DNA of 64,000 nt from Ruminococcus flavefaciens AE3010 (GTDB taxonomy: Bacteria > Bacillota > Clostridia > Oscillospirales > Ruminococcaceae): assembly GCF_000526795.1 (NCBI RefSeq), contig NZ_JAGT01000001.1:3020501-3084500 (forward strand). The letters are read 5' to 3'. A program made the position numbers and the translations under genes. Numbering within the stretch: position 1 is the stretch's first letter; every line of letters begins with the position of its first letter. Shown piece after piece: positions 8,448 through 17,345 of this stretch. The notes under the pieces were generated by a model, which had not been told where the DNA came from, did not search any database, and was given only the letters and a program-made list of their open reading frames with translations.

Positions 8448-9191
8448 ATGGTAAACGTAAAAGGCAAATGGGCGCTCATTACAGGTGCGAGCCGCGGACT
8501 GGGATACCTTTCAGCCATATTCATGGCTAAGCAGGGCTGCAACCTCGTTCTCCACAGCAGAACAGAGGAGCACTGTGCAAAGGTCCTCAGCGAAGTAAAG
8601 GCACTGGGCGTTGACGCTTACATTGTGACAGCAGAGCTCTCAGACATGGAACAGGTAGACAGAATGTGCCGCACTATTGACGAAAAGGGCACAAAGCTCG
8701 ACATTATCCTCAACAACGCAGGACTCCAGATAGCATACAGAACAGAATATCTGACAACTCCCGCATCGGATTACGACATAAGCTTTAAGATAAATACTAC
8801 AGCTCCTATGATGATATGCTATCATTTTCTTCCGCAGATGAAGGAGCGTGGCTTCGGACGCATAGTCAATACCACCAGCGGTATCGATCTTGAACCCGAG
8901 CAGGCAGGCTACTCCGCAGCAAAGGCAGCCCTCAATAAGGTGACGCGCGATCTCGGCAAGAACTATGAGGGAACTGACGTTACGCTCAGTCTTACGGACC
9001 CCGGTTGGTGCAGGACTGATCTCGGCGGACCCAAGGCTCCCAATTCTCCCGAGAGCGCTCTCCCGGGAATACTGGTGGGAGCTTTCATCGACGACAAGAA
9101 ATGCGGACGTATCTTCTCGGCACAGGAGTTCACGGGCATGACTCTCGAAGAAGCCGTTGCCAAGGCCGAAAAGCAGGCAGGGGTGTATTAA
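8448..9191 (+). CDS. SDR family NAD(P)-dependent oxidoreductase
   Basis: A 247-residue classical short-chain dehydrogenase/reductase. It has the cofactor motif TGASRGLG near residue 12, NNAG near residue 88, and the catalytic Ser and YSAAKAA (Tyr-x3-Lys) in the middle. This predicts NAD(P)H-dependent oxidation or reduction of an alcohol or ketone in the cytosol; the substrate is unknown. The C-terminus PGWCRTDLGG resembles carbonyl-reductase-like members. AGGAGG lies upstream of the ATG. Confidence 0.88.
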   Translation: MVNVKGKWALITGASRGLGYLSAIFMAKQGCNLVLHSRTEEHCAKVLSEVKALGVDAYIVTAELSDMEQVDRMCRTIDEKGTKLDIILNNAGLQIAYRTEYLTTPASDYDISFKINTTAPMMICYHFLPQMKERGFGRIVNTTSGIDLEPEQAGYSAAKAALNKVTRDLGKNYEGTDVTLSLTDPGWCRTDLGGPKAPNSPESALPGILVGAFIDDKKCGRIFSAQEFTGMTLEEAVAKAEKQAGVY

Positions 9192-9445
9192 AATATTAGG
9201 GAACGCCTTCACTTGCAAGGCGTTCCCTCTTCAAAAACAGTCCACTGGACTGTTTTTGAATTCAAACTTTGCGAAGCGCCTTGCGTTTTTTGGGCTCTGC
9301 CCAAACCCGCCAGAGGCGCTGCCTCTGACCTTACCGGTACGTCACCTCTGTCAGCTTTTGCTGACATCTCCCCATCTTATGGGGAGTCACTCTGCCAAAG
9401 GGAATATACTCCCTTTGGAATCCCATTTTTAGAATAGTATTACTT
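9192..9445. repeat. Cluster of palindromic repeat modules upstream of folC
   Basis: Palindromic modules lie end to end: AGGGAACGCC/GGCGTTCCCT (9198-9228), a near-perfect 27-bp palindrome (9232-9258), a CAGAGGCGCTGCCTCTG unit, a CTGTCAGC/GCTGACA unit with GGGAG arms, and CCAAAGGGA/TCCCTTTGG (about 9396-9420). The same modules recur inside the composite elements at 17535, 21736 and 40139. Short frames crossing this DNA are not genes. Confidence 0.7.
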
Positions 9446-9460
9446 TTTTAAGGAGACACC

Positions 9461-10711
9461 ATGAACATCGAAGAATGTATGAGCTTTATAAACTCCTATA
9501 CCAAATCGGGAGGACGTATAACCGACCTCTCCCGCGCAAGGGAGCTTATGAAGCGTGTGGGCGACCCGCAGGAGCGGCTTAAATTCGTCCATATCGCAGG
9601 CACCAACGGTAAGGGCTCTACCCTTGAATATATCGGCAGAGCATTGCAGCTCTCGGGCTACAAGACGGGAAAGTTCACCTCGCCCTTCGTTCTGCGCTAC
9701 ACCGACAGAATACGCATAAACGACGACGAGATAGACGAGAAGTCCCTCTGTGATATAGCGCAGTTCGTAAAGGAGCGTGTGGACGACAGGGCTTATTCCC
9801 AGTTCGAGATAACAATGGCGATAGCTATGCTGTGGTTTGAGCGCGAGAATTGCGACATCGTTGTGCTTGAAACGGGCATAGGCGGAACACTGGACTCCAC
9901 AAACGTGATACCGCCGCCCCTGCTTTCTGTGATAACCTCCATATCTCTCGACCACACGGTGCTTCTCGGTGATACAGTGGAGGAGATAGCTTCACACAAG
10001 GCAGGCATAATCAAGAGCGGCTCTGCGGTTGTTCTCTCCGAGGACAACCCCGACAGCGTTAAGGAGCTCGTCCGCGAGACTGCGGAAAGAGTCGGCGCGG
10101 AGCTCATACCCCTTGAGGACTGCAAGCCGGCGGCAGACGGCGGACTTTTCTCGCCGTTCATATACAGGGGCATAAAGCTCACTCCTGCAATGGCAGGTAT
10201 ACACCAGAAGTACAACGCACAGACTGCCATAACCGCCTGCATTTATCTCCGCACAAAGGGCTTCTCCGTAAGTGACGGTGCTATAATAGAGGCTGTGGAG
10301 ACCACACAGGTCAAGGCGAGAGTGCAGTACATAGACGGGGAGCCTCCTGTTATCGTGGACGGCGGACACAATCCCTCGGGAGTGAATATGCTGTCCCTTA
10401 TGCTCATGTATCTCAGCACGAGAGGGAAGAAGATATACACAGTCATGGGCATGGTGGACTCCAAGGACTATGTGGACTGCGTAAAGACCATATCGGGGTT
10501 GTCGGACAAGCTCTTTGCGGTGGACGGATTTGCACCCAATGCGGTGTCTGCGGAGACTATCGCGGATATAGCTTCGTTCCGCACGGAAGCGGAGTTCGGT
10601 ACCCTTGCGGAGTGCGCGGAAAAGGCAAAAGCACTTGCCTGTGAGAACAACGGCGTGGCAGTAATATGCGGCTCGCTTTATCTTGCAAGCGAGTATCTGA
10701 ATCAAAATTAA
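9461..10711 (+). CDS. folC: Folylpolyglutamate / dihydrofolate synthase
   Basis: A 416-residue Mur-ligase-like enzyme that adds glutamate to folates (and possibly to dihydropteroate) using ATP. The start MNIEECMSFINS, the P-loop HIAGTNGKGST, the FTSPFVLRYTDRIRIN segment, VVLETGIGGTLDSTN and the C-terminal VDGGHNPSG are all FolC signatures. Length is normal. AAGGAG lies upstream of the ATG. It stands alone between two repeat-filled intergenic regions, so the operon context gives no more information. Confidence 0.94.
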   Translation: MNIEECMSFINSYTKSGGRITDLSRARELMKRVGDPQERLKFVHIAGTNGKGSTLEYIGRALQLSGYKTGKFTSPFVLRYTDRIRINDDEIDEKSLCDIAQFVKERVDDRAYSQFEITMAIAMLWFERENCDIVVLETGIGGTLDSTNVIPPPLLSVITSISLDHTVLLGDTVEEIASHKAGIIKSGSAVVLSEDNPDSVKELVRETAERVGAELIPLEDCKPAADGGLFSPFIYRGIKLTPAMAGIHQKYNAQTAITACIYLRTKGFSVSDGAIIEAVETTQVKARVQYIDGEPPVIVDGGHNPSGVNMLSLMLMYLSTRGKKIYTVMGMVDSKDYVDCVKTISGLSDKLFAVDGFAPNAVSAETIADIASFRTEAEFGTLAECAEKAKALACENNGVAVICGSLYLASEYLNQN

Positions 10712-10734
10712 GCGAAGCTTAATTTTGATTTGAG

Positions 10735-10927
10735 CCATTAGCTATTAGCCATTAGCCGTTAGCCCTTTGTAGGGGCGGTGACTCCCTGTAGTACAGGGAG
10801 ATGTCAGCGTAGCTGACAGAGGGTCGCGGCTCCTGTTGGGAGATTATCCGCCCGAAATGTAGGGGACGGGCTGGTTAAGCCTGCCTCTGGACTCCGCCAA
10901 AGGAACACTGTCCCTTTGGAATCCCAT
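10735..10927. repeat. TTAGC tandem units plus nested palindromic element
   Basis: The stretch opens with four imperfect CCATTAGC-type units. A TGTAGGGGCGG...CCGCCCG palindrome follows, interrupted by a 64-bp module (10779-10842) that starts TGACTCCCTGTAG and ends CCTGTTGGGAG. The uninterrupted palindrome is seen at 17553, 19791 and 35310. The block ends with the CCAAAGGAACACTGTCCC module also found before folC and the ABC-F gene. Confidence 0.75.
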
Positions 10928-10969
10928 TAATGGTTTCAGCAAATTATTATATAATGGAGAGAAATATCT

Positions 10970-11881
10970 ATGAAGAAAATGCAGGTGTATTCGGGCATAG
11001 AAACGCTTCCGAGGGGACGCGCTTCAGATAATATCACAGAGGGCTGTATGGTTCTTGAGGGCGGAGCCTTCCGCGGTGTCTATACCTCGGGAGTCCTCGA
11101 CGCTCTCATGGAAGAGGATATAAATATGCGCTGTACCGTGGGTGTTTCCGCAGGAGCTCTCAACGGCGTCAACTACGTCTCGGGACAGATAGGACGCTCG
11201 GGCAGGATAAATCTCCGTTACCGTCACGACAGCCGCTACGTGGGACCCAAGGCGCTCCGCCGCAACAAGGGCATTATCGGCTTTGATTTTGTGTTCGGAG
11301 ATATGGCAAAGGTGCCGCCACTTGACAAGAAGCGCTTCATGGACAAGTCAAGGCAGTTCTACGCTGTGGTCACAAATCTTAAAACGGGAAAGCCCGAGTA
11401 TCTGGAGAAAAACTCGGGTATACCGCCGCTCCGCGCAGTACGCGCTTCGGCTTCCATGCCCTTTGTATCAAAGCCTGTCATCATAAACGGCAAGCCCTAC
11501 CATGACGGTGGGTGCAGCTGCAAGATACCCTATCAGTTCGCCATTGACAAGGGCTTTGAGAAGATAATCGTTATCAAGACCAGATATGCGGAGTTCCGCA
11601 AGCCTGTCAGCGAAAGGAAGCTCCGTGCAGAGAACGTGGTGTACCGTAATTATCCGCAGTTTGCAAGGACTCTCATAAACAGCAGCGAGGACTACAACCG
11701 CCAGTGCGACGAGCTTGAAAGGCTTGCCGCCGAGGGACGGATATTCCTTATCACTCCGTCGGAAGCCGTCAGTGTCAGCCGTCTTGAGGGCGACATGGAA
11801 AAGCTGGGACATGTTTACAATATGGGCTATAACGACGCAAAAAACGAGCTTGAAAGGCTTCGTGAATATCTGAAAAAATAG
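10970..11881 (+). CDS. Patatin-like phospholipase family protein
   Basis: A 303-residue cytosolic serine hydrolase of the patatin family (YjjU/RssA type), expected to cleave acyl ester bonds in lipids through a Ser-Asp dyad. Visible motifs are the oxyanion-hole GGAFRG, the nucleophile elbow GVSAG, and the Asp-containing HDGGCSCKIP. No signal peptide is present. The C-terminal third, rich in charged residues, is typical of this bacterial subfamily. A GGAGAG Shine-Dalgarno precedes the ATG. The natural substrate is unknown. Confidence 0.9.
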   Translation: MKKMQVYSGIETLPRGRASDNITEGCMVLEGGAFRGVYTSGVLDALMEEDINMRCTVGVSAGALNGVNYVSGQIGRSGRINLRYRHDSRYVGPKALRRNKGIIGFDFVFGDMAKVPPLDKKRFMDKSRQFYAVVTNLKTGKPEYLEKNSGIPPLRAVRASASMPFVSKPVIINGKPYHDGGCSCKIPYQFAIDKGFEKIIVIKTRYAEFRKPVSERKLRAENVVYRNYPQFARTLINSSEDYNRQCDELERLAAEGRIFLITPSEAVSVSRLEGDMEKLGHVYNMGYNDAKNELERLREYLKK

Positions 11882-11910
11882 GGGCGATGCAGGCATCGCC
11901 CCCTGCATTT
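11882..11910 (+). terminator. Palindrome after patatin gene
   Basis: GGGGCGATGC and GCATCGCCCC face each other directly after the stop codon. This is one of the GGGG-flanked palindromic repeats of the window and may double as a terminator, although no T tract follows. Confidence 0.4.
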
Positions 11911-11917
11911 GCCAACA

Positions 11918-11931
11918 TTACAAAAATGTAA
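11918..11931 (+). promoter_or_regulatory. BceR-type operator upstream of the BceAB-like operon
   Basis: TTACA-AAAA-TGTAA is a perfect inverted repeat with a 4-bp spacer. It fits the TNACA-N4-TGTAA consensus that I recall for response regulators of the BceR group. It is centred about 62 bp before the likely transcription start set by TATAAT at 11975-11980. The position where a -35 box should be reads ACGACT, so activator dependence is plausible. Three copies of TGTAATGTT-like sequence also lie here, one of them inverted and the other two 20 bp apart. Confidence 0.55.
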
Positions 11932-12039
11932 GGTTGCGTAATGTTAAAAACACGACTGTAATGTTAAGGCGTAGTATAATAAGATCATGGAAAGGGAGAA
12001 AGGCTCCCGAAAATAAAGACACCGAAAGGAAATGATCTT

Positions 12040-12261
12040 ATGAAAAAGCATACTTCAAAAATTATCAGGATTCTCTACCATATCAGCAGCATTTTAATGG
12101 TCGTATTCGGTACTGCGGAATTATATGAGATATTTGTTGTAAGAGCAGCCTATGATCCGCGCAGAAGCGTTGTAGAAGCTCTTTTCTGGAGCACATTTGC
12201 AGTTTTCCACCTCTGCAACTGGTATGTAAGAAAACACAAGAACACAATTGATACATTATAA
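12040..12261 (+). CDS. Small membrane protein, first gene of BceAB-like operon
   Basis: A 73-residue protein with two hydrophobic stretches (about residues 13-33 and 44-62) and basic ends, so probably two membrane spans. No family was recognised. AAAGGAAA precedes the ATG. It sits 12 bp before the exporter ATPase gene and behind the BceR-like box, so it is probably co-regulated with the exporter. Whether it is a subunit or accessory of the transporter is inference only. Confidence 0.7.
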   Translation: MKKHTSKIIRILYHISSILMVVFGTAELYEIFVVRAAYDPRRSVVEALFWSTFAVFHLCNWYVRKHKNTIDTL

Positions 12262-12273
12262 GGAGATAAAATT

Positions 12274-13038
12274 ATGTCATTACTCAGATTACAGAACGTT
12301 GAAAAATATTACGGAAGCCGTTCAAGCCTTACAAAGGCAGTTGACGATATCTCCTTCAATGTGGAGAAGGGCGAGTTCACCGCTATCATGGGAGCTTCGG
12401 GAAGCGGCAAGACCACGCTTCTCAACTGCATATCCACTATCGACCGCGTTACCGCAGGTCACATCATGCTTGAGGATCAGGACATCACAAAGCTCAAGGG
12501 CAAGGAGCTGAACAAGTTCCGCCGCGACAAGCTTGGCTTCATCTTTCAGGACTTCAACCTTATGGACACACTGACAGCCTACGAGAACATCGCCCTTGCG
12601 CTTTCCATTCAGAAGCGCTCCGCAAAGGATATCGACAAGGCAGTAAAGACCGTAGCCGAGCAGCTTGGCATTACTGAGGTCCTTAACAAGTACCCCTATG
12701 AGATGTCGGGCGGACAGAAGCAGAGAGTGGCTTCCGCAAGAGCTATCGTTACTTCTCCTAAGCTTGTCCTTGCCGACGAGCCAACGGGAGCACTGGACTC
12801 AAAGTCCGCAAAGATGCTCCTTGAACGCTTCAACTACCTCAATCATGAGCATGATGCTACTATAATAATGGTAACACACGACTCCTTTACCGCAAGCTAT
12901 GCTTCAAGAGTTCTCTTCATCAAGGACGGCAAGGTGTTCAACGAGATAAACCGCGGCGGAGACAGCCGCAAGCAGTTCTTCGACAAGATAATCAATGTAG
13001 TTACACTGCTTGGAGGTGACGTCAGCGATGCTCTTTAA
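12274..13038 (+). CDS. BceA-type ABC transporter ATP-binding protein
   Basis: A 254-residue ABC ATPase of the MacB/BceA class. Motifs: Walker A GASGSGKTT, Q-loop FQDFN, signature MSGGQKQRVASARA, Walker B LVLADEPTGALD, and the switch His in MVTHD. It should power the permease encoded next (13028-15082), which overlaps it by 11 bp. Such pairs detoxify peptide antibiotics that act on lipid II cycle intermediates, and often also sense them. AAGGAG precedes the ATG. No BceRS two-component system lies in the window. Confidence 0.92.
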   Translation: MSLLRLQNVEKYYGSRSSLTKAVDDISFNVEKGEFTAIMGASGSGKTTLLNCISTIDRVTAGHIMLEDQDITKLKGKELNKFRRDKLGFIFQDFNLMDTLTAYENIALALSIQKRSAKDIDKAVKTVAEQLGITEVLNKYPYEMSGGQKQRVASARAIVTSPKLVLADEPTGALDSKSAKMLLERFNYLNHEHDATIIMVTHDSFTASYASRVLFIKDGKVFNEINRGGDSRKQFFDKIINVVTLLGGDVSDAL

Positions 13039-15082
13039 GATATCCCTCAGCAATATCCGCAAAAGCATAAAGGACTACGCTGTGTACTTCTTTACCCTTG
13101 TACTGGGAGTTGCGGTATTCTACGTGTTCAATTCCATAGAGACTCAGTCGGCTTTCCTCAAAGTCAGCGAGGATAAGCGCGAGATGATAAAGATACTCAC
13201 CACAGCTATTTCCGCCGTAAGCGTATTCATTGCAGTAGTTCTCGGACTTCTTATCGTATACGCCAGCCGCTTCCTTATGAAGCGCCGCAACAAGGAGTTC
13301 GCACTGTACATGATGCTTGGCATGAGCAAGTGGAAAATATCCGCAATTCTCCTCTGTGAGACTATCATCATCGGTATCGGCTCCCTTTTTGTGGGACTTC
13401 TCATAGGCGTAGGACTTTCACAGGTCATGAGCGCCGTTGTTGCAAACCTCTTTGAAGCCGACATGAACGACTATAAATTCACCGTATCAGGCTCGGCTAT
13501 CACAAAAACTATCCTTTACTTCGGCATTATGTATTTAGTTGTAATGCTGAGAAGCGGCTTTGTTATCAGTAAATGCCGTCTTATCACACTTATGAACTCG
13601 GGCAGACGCTCCGAGAAGATAACCATGAAGAATCCATGGCTCTGCGTGATAGTATTCCTTATCTCCGCAGCAGCTCTTGGCTGGGCATACTACTCAGTGG
13701 GCTGGAATGCAGAGAATATAAGCCTCAGAATATTAGGCTTGGCTATACTTGTGGGCTGTGTTTCTACATTCTTCATCTTCTGGTCAGTAGCAGGAATGCT
13801 CCTGAGAGTTATGATGTCCGCAAAAGGACTTTACCACCACGGTCTCAACAGCTTCACATTCCGTCAGCTCAGCAGCAAGGTAAATACCACTGTTGCTTCC
13901 ATGACAGTTATCTGTCTCATGCTCTTCGTGACTATATGCACTCTTTCAACCGCATTCACTATCAGGAATTCCATGAATAACAGTGTAAGGGAAAATTTCC
14001 CTGTTGATTTTTACGGTCATTATGCCCTTGATGCAAAAGACCCCGAAAAGCCATATCTCTACATGGGCGGCGATATAGACGAGGTATATGCAGAGCAGGG
14101 CGAGAGCATATATGACGAATTCGGAGAATACGTACACTTTCACGATTATAATTCTGAAGGATTTACACTTTACAGCTTCATAGGCGATAAGGAAGAGGAA
14201 TTCAGAAACGAGAACAAGACACTCTTTGCTTCCATAGACTTTGACGAGACTATTGTAAAGCTCAGCGATTACAATGCTCTGATGAAGCTCTACGGCTTTA
14301 AGCAGATAGACCTTGCAGAGGGTGAATATGCCATATCTGCAAATGCGTCGGGAATGCCAGAGGCATATGATTGGCTCCTTAAAGATGAGCCCGAGATAAC
14401 CATTTTCGGCAATACATTAAAGCCTCATTCAAAAAAATGTATCGTTTCTTTCCTTGAACCCAATATACAGCCGCTCAACGGAGGCGTTTTCATAGTACCC
14501 GATGATGCTGTATCCGAAGAGGGACGCGGCTGGGATTATTTTGCAGGCAACTACAAGGCTTCCGACAAAAATGGTATCGAAGAAACCGAGAAAATAGTCA
14601 AGGATAAATGGACAAATGTAATGCGCTGGAATAAGGAAGGCTCTTCTATGAATGGTTCGGCATCAAGGATAGAAGCTGCAAACGCAGCCATAGGCATAGG
14701 CGCTATCGTTACATTCCTGGGACTTTACATCGGCTTTATCTTCCTCGTATCCTGCGGCGCTATACTTGCTCTCAAGGAGCTCTCAGAAAGTGCTGACAGT
14801 ATGCCCAGATACACCATGCTCCGCAAGCTCGGTGCAGAGGAAAAAGACATATCAAAGTCCATATTCAGCCAGTCGGGAATATTCTTCCTGCTGCCGCTGC
14901 TGCTGGCTTGTCTCCACGCCTACGTGGGCATGAGACTTGGCAGATACGGTCTTGATCTGCTGATAGTAGGAGATTACATCAAGCCCGTACTCTTCACCGC
15001 AGCTATCATAGTGCTGATATACGGCGGATACTTCCTGCTGACATTCCTCGGCAGCAAGGCAATAGTAAAAGAACAAAAGTAA
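13028..15082 (+). CDS. BceB-type (FtsX-like) ABC transporter permease
   Basis: A 684-residue permease with the BceB/VraE layout: an N-terminal membrane segment, two groups of membrane helices, a large extracytoplasmic domain of about 200 residues (roughly 315-530) with AT-rich, acidic sequence, and three C-terminal helices. NIRKSIKDYAVYFFTLVLG at the start is typical. The ATG at 13028 has TGGAGGTGA upstream. The frame stays open to 13010, but that start would lie on top of the Shine-Dalgarno. The extracytoplasmic domain is expected to recognise the peptide substrate, which cannot be predicted from sequence. Confidence 0.9.
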   Translation: MLFKISLSNIRKSIKDYAVYFFTLVLGVAVFYVFNSIETQSAFLKVSEDKREMIKILTTAISAVSVFIAVVLGLLIVYASRFLMKRRNKEFALYMMLGMSKWKISAILLCETIIIGIGSLFVGLLIGVGLSQVMSAVVANLFEADMNDYKFTVSGSAITKTILYFGIMYLVVMLRSGFVISKCRLITLMNSGRRSEKITMKNPWLCVIVFLISAAALGWAYYSVGWNAENISLRILGLAILVGCVSTFFIFWSVAGMLLRVMMSAKGLYHHGLNSFTFRQLSSKVNTTVASMTVICLMLFVTICTLSTAFTIRNSMNNSVRENFPVDFYGHYALDAKDPEKPYLYMGGDIDEVYAEQGESIYDEFGEYVHFHDYNSEGFTLYSFIGDKEEEFRNENKTLFASIDFDETIVKLSDYNALMKLYGFKQIDLAEGEYAISANASGMPEAYDWLLKDEPEITIFGNTLKPHSKKCIVSFLEPNIQPLNGGVFIVPDDAVSEEGRGWDYFAGNYKASDKNGIEETEKIVKDKWTNVMRWNKEGSSMNGSASRIEAANAAIGIGAIVTFLGLYIGFIFLVSCGAILALKELSESADSMPRYTMLRKLGAEEKDISKSIFSQSGIFFLLPLLLACLHAYVGMRLGRYGLDLLIVGDYIKPVLFTAAIIVLIYGGYFLLTFLGSKAIVKEQK

Positions 15083-15129
15083 GCTTTTCATGATATAGTT
15101 GAAACAGCTCTCCGCAAGGGGAGCTGTTT

Positions 15130-15218
15130 TGCTGTAGGGGCGGTGACTCCCTGTGGTACAGGGAGATGTCCGCAGGACAGAGGGTCGCGGCTCCTGTTGG
15201 GAGATTATCCGCCCGATA
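15130..15218. repeat. GTAGGGGCGG palindrome interrupted by 60-bp module
   Basis: This is the same nested arrangement as at 10769-10855. The outer palindrome TGTAGGGGCGG...ATTATCCGCCCG is split by a 60-bp module (15144-15203) from TGACTCCCTG to CCTGTTGGGAG. It is 4 bp shorter than the copy at 10779, the difference lying in the small inner hairpin. The rest of the interval to the SulP promoter is AT-rich and featureless. Confidence 0.75.
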
Positions 15219-15421
15219 ACAATATTGAGCCCTTTCTATATAAGGGCTGAAATTCAATGGAAAAACGTTGAAAATAAAAAAATATTTTTCAGCTTTGTAG
15301 CAATGCACAAAACTGACCTGTCGCTTTTGTGTATATATTACTAAATTCTGCTCAATCATTTCTCCATTGCAGACAGGAATATATATAAACCGACAAAATT
15401 TTTCTCCCTGTTTGAAATCTC

Positions 15422-15450
15422 TTGAAAACCGCTATTTTTAGTAGTATAAT
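15422..15450 (+). promoter_or_regulatory. Promoter of SulP transporter gene
   Basis: TTGAAA (15422-15427), a 17-bp spacer and TATAAT (15445-15450). The TTG of the -35 box is in frame with the downstream gene but cannot be its start codon, because transcription begins after it. Confidence 0.8.
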
Positions 15451-15502
15451 AGTTATCGTTGCGTGTCTTTACATAGAGATTATGGAAAAAGAGGTTAGAA
15501 AA

Positions 15503-17191
15503 ATGGCTGAAAAAGCGTTAAAACCAACGGAGGAAAAGCTCAAACCAAAGCTTTTCTCGGTAATGAAGAACTACACCAAGGAGCAATTCGTAAAGGACAT
15601 TATTTCGGGTATAATCGTCGCTATCATAGCGCTGCCCCTGTCCATTGCGCTGGCTCTTGCTTCGGGAGTAGGTCCCGAGCAGGGTCTTTACACCGCTATC
15701 ATCGCAGGCTTTATCGTTTCATTCTTGGGCGGAAGCCGCGTGCAGATAGCAGGTCCTACGGCAGCCTTTGCAACTACAGTCGCGGGCATAGTTGCGGTCG
15801 AGGGCATGGACGGACTTGCCATATCCGCTATAATGGCAGGTATCATACTCATCGTCATGGGCTTCTGCCGCTTCGGAGCTCTCATCAAGTACATACCCGG
15901 AACTATCACCACAGGCTTTACATTCGGTATCGCCGTGACCATTCTTCTCGGACAGGTCAAGGACTTCCTCGGGCTCACATTCAAGAACAAGCCTATCGAG
16001 ACCGTTGACAAGGTCAAGGAGATAGTGACCTGCATCGATACTATCAACTGGCAGGCGCTGATTATCGGTCTTATCGCTCTGGCAATACTCATACTCTGGC
16101 CAAAGAAGCTGGAAAAAATACCTGCTTCGCTCATTGCGGTCATAGTCTGTTCCGCTATCGTAAAGCTCAGCGGCATGAAGGTAAACACTATCGGCGACCT
16201 TTATCAGATATCCAACTCACTTCCAAAGCTCACAGTGCCCGAGGTAACATTCGCAAGGGTAAGAACTCTTATACCTAACGCATTCACTATCGCAGTCCTT
16301 GCAGCTGTTGAGTCCCTGCTGTCCTGCGTTGTTGCAGACGGTATGGTAGGTTCAAAGCACCGCTCAAACATGGAGCTTGTTGCACAGGGCGCAGCAAACA
16401 TCGGTTCTGCATTCTTCGGCGGTATCCCTGCTACAGGCGCTATCGCACGTACTGCTGCCAACGTAAAGAACGGCGGACGTACACCTATCGCAGGCATGGT
16501 ACATTCTGTAGTTCTGGTAGTTATACTGGTGCTCCTCATGCCCTATGCTTCGCTTATCCCAATGCCAACTATCGCAGCTATACTCTTCATCGTAGCTTAT
16601 AATATGTGCGGCTGGAGAAACATCAGAAACACTGTAAAGACAGCTCCCAAGAGCGATATCGCAGTTCTTTTCGTAACGCTCATACTCACAGTGGTATTCG
16701 ACCTTGTTGTTGCTATCGGTGTAGGTATGGTAATGGCTGCACTTCTCTTCATGAAGCGTATGGCAGACGTTACCGAGGCTCATGCATGGGTAGATGTGGA
16801 CGACGAGGACACCGACCCCGACAATATCCTCCTCAAGAAGATACCGAAGAATACCCGTGTATTCGAGATAAACGGACCTATGTTCTTTGCGGCTACAGAT
16901 AAGTACAAGTACGTTCTCAGTGACAAGGATATAGACGTGCTCTGTATAAGAATGAGAAATGTACCTGCTATCGACGCTACAGGCGTTGAAGCTCTCATGC
17001 GTATCGTAAAGCGCTGCGAGCGCCACAACGTAAAGGTGGTATTCTCCCACGTCAACGAGCAGCCCATGAAGGTAATGAAGAAGGCAGGCTTTGTTGAAAA
17101 GGTGGGCAGGAAGAACTTCTGCGACCACATCGATACAGCTCTGAAGAGAGCTGAGGCTATAGAGAAAGAAATAGAATCAAAGAAAGCTTGA
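15503..17191 (+). CDS. SulP family anion transporter with STAS domain
   Basis: A 562-residue SLC26/SulP transporter. The core has about 12-14 membrane helices, beginning DIISGIIVAIIALPLSIALALASGVGPEQGLYTA, with the SulP signature near GSRVQIAGPTAA. It is followed by a cytosolic STAS domain (about residues 430-540, VPAIDATGVEAL). The likely substrate is sulfate, bicarbonate or another anion, and cannot be decided. The start at 15503 follows GAGGTTAG at good spacing; 15482 is an alternative. The open frame reaches the -35 box at 15422, which rules out the longest version. It is a single gene ending in a strong terminator. Confidence 0.92.
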   Translation: MAEKALKPTEEKLKPKLFSVMKNYTKEQFVKDIISGIIVAIIALPLSIALALASGVGPEQGLYTAIIAGFIVSFLGGSRVQIAGPTAAFATTVAGIVAVEGMDGLAISAIMAGIILIVMGFCRFGALIKYIPGTITTGFTFGIAVTILLGQVKDFLGLTFKNKPIETVDKVKEIVTCIDTINWQALIIGLIALAILILWPKKLEKIPASLIAVIVCSAIVKLSGMKVNTIGDLYQISNSLPKLTVPEVTFARVRTLIPNAFTIAVLAAVESLLSCVVADGMVGSKHRSNMELVAQGAANIGSAFFGGIPATGAIARTAANVKNGGRTPIAGMVHSVVLVVILVLLMPYASLIPMPTIAAILFIVAYNMCGWRNIRNTVKTAPKSDIAVLFVTLILTVVFDLVVAIGVGMVMAALLFMKRMADVTEAHAWVDVDDEDTDPDNILLKKIPKNTRVFEINGPMFFAATDKYKYVLSDKDIDVLCIRMRNVPAIDATGVEALMRIVKRCERHNVKVVFSHVNEQPMKVMKKAGFVEKVGRKNFCDHIDTALKRAEAIEKEIESKKA

Positions 17192-17199
17192 TATATCAA

Positions 17200-17239
17200 A
17201 AAGCCATAGGGAGCAAAACGCTTCCCTATGGCTTTTTTT
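17200..17239 (+). terminator. Intrinsic terminator of SulP gene
   Basis: AAGCCATAGGGA pairs with TCCCTATGGCTT around a 10-nt loop, followed by seven T residues. Confidence 0.9.
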
Positions 17240-17345
17240 GGCACTGTTTGAGGGGATTTGTATCAGAATGTGCAAATAACTTCGTTTTGTCCACCTAATC
17301 TGCGAAAAATGAGTTGTTATTGTATGCTTTAAGTGATAATATAAT

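Noticed and set aside
10735..10766. CRISPR-like array of TTAGC units
   Set aside because: The units are 8-10 bp, contiguous and without spacers, and no cas gene is in the window. They are short tandem repeats.
15422..15502. N-terminal extension of the SulP protein from a TTG start
   Set aside because: The TTG is the -35 box of a clear promoter, so it is not in the transcript. The start at 15503 has a ribosome-binding site.
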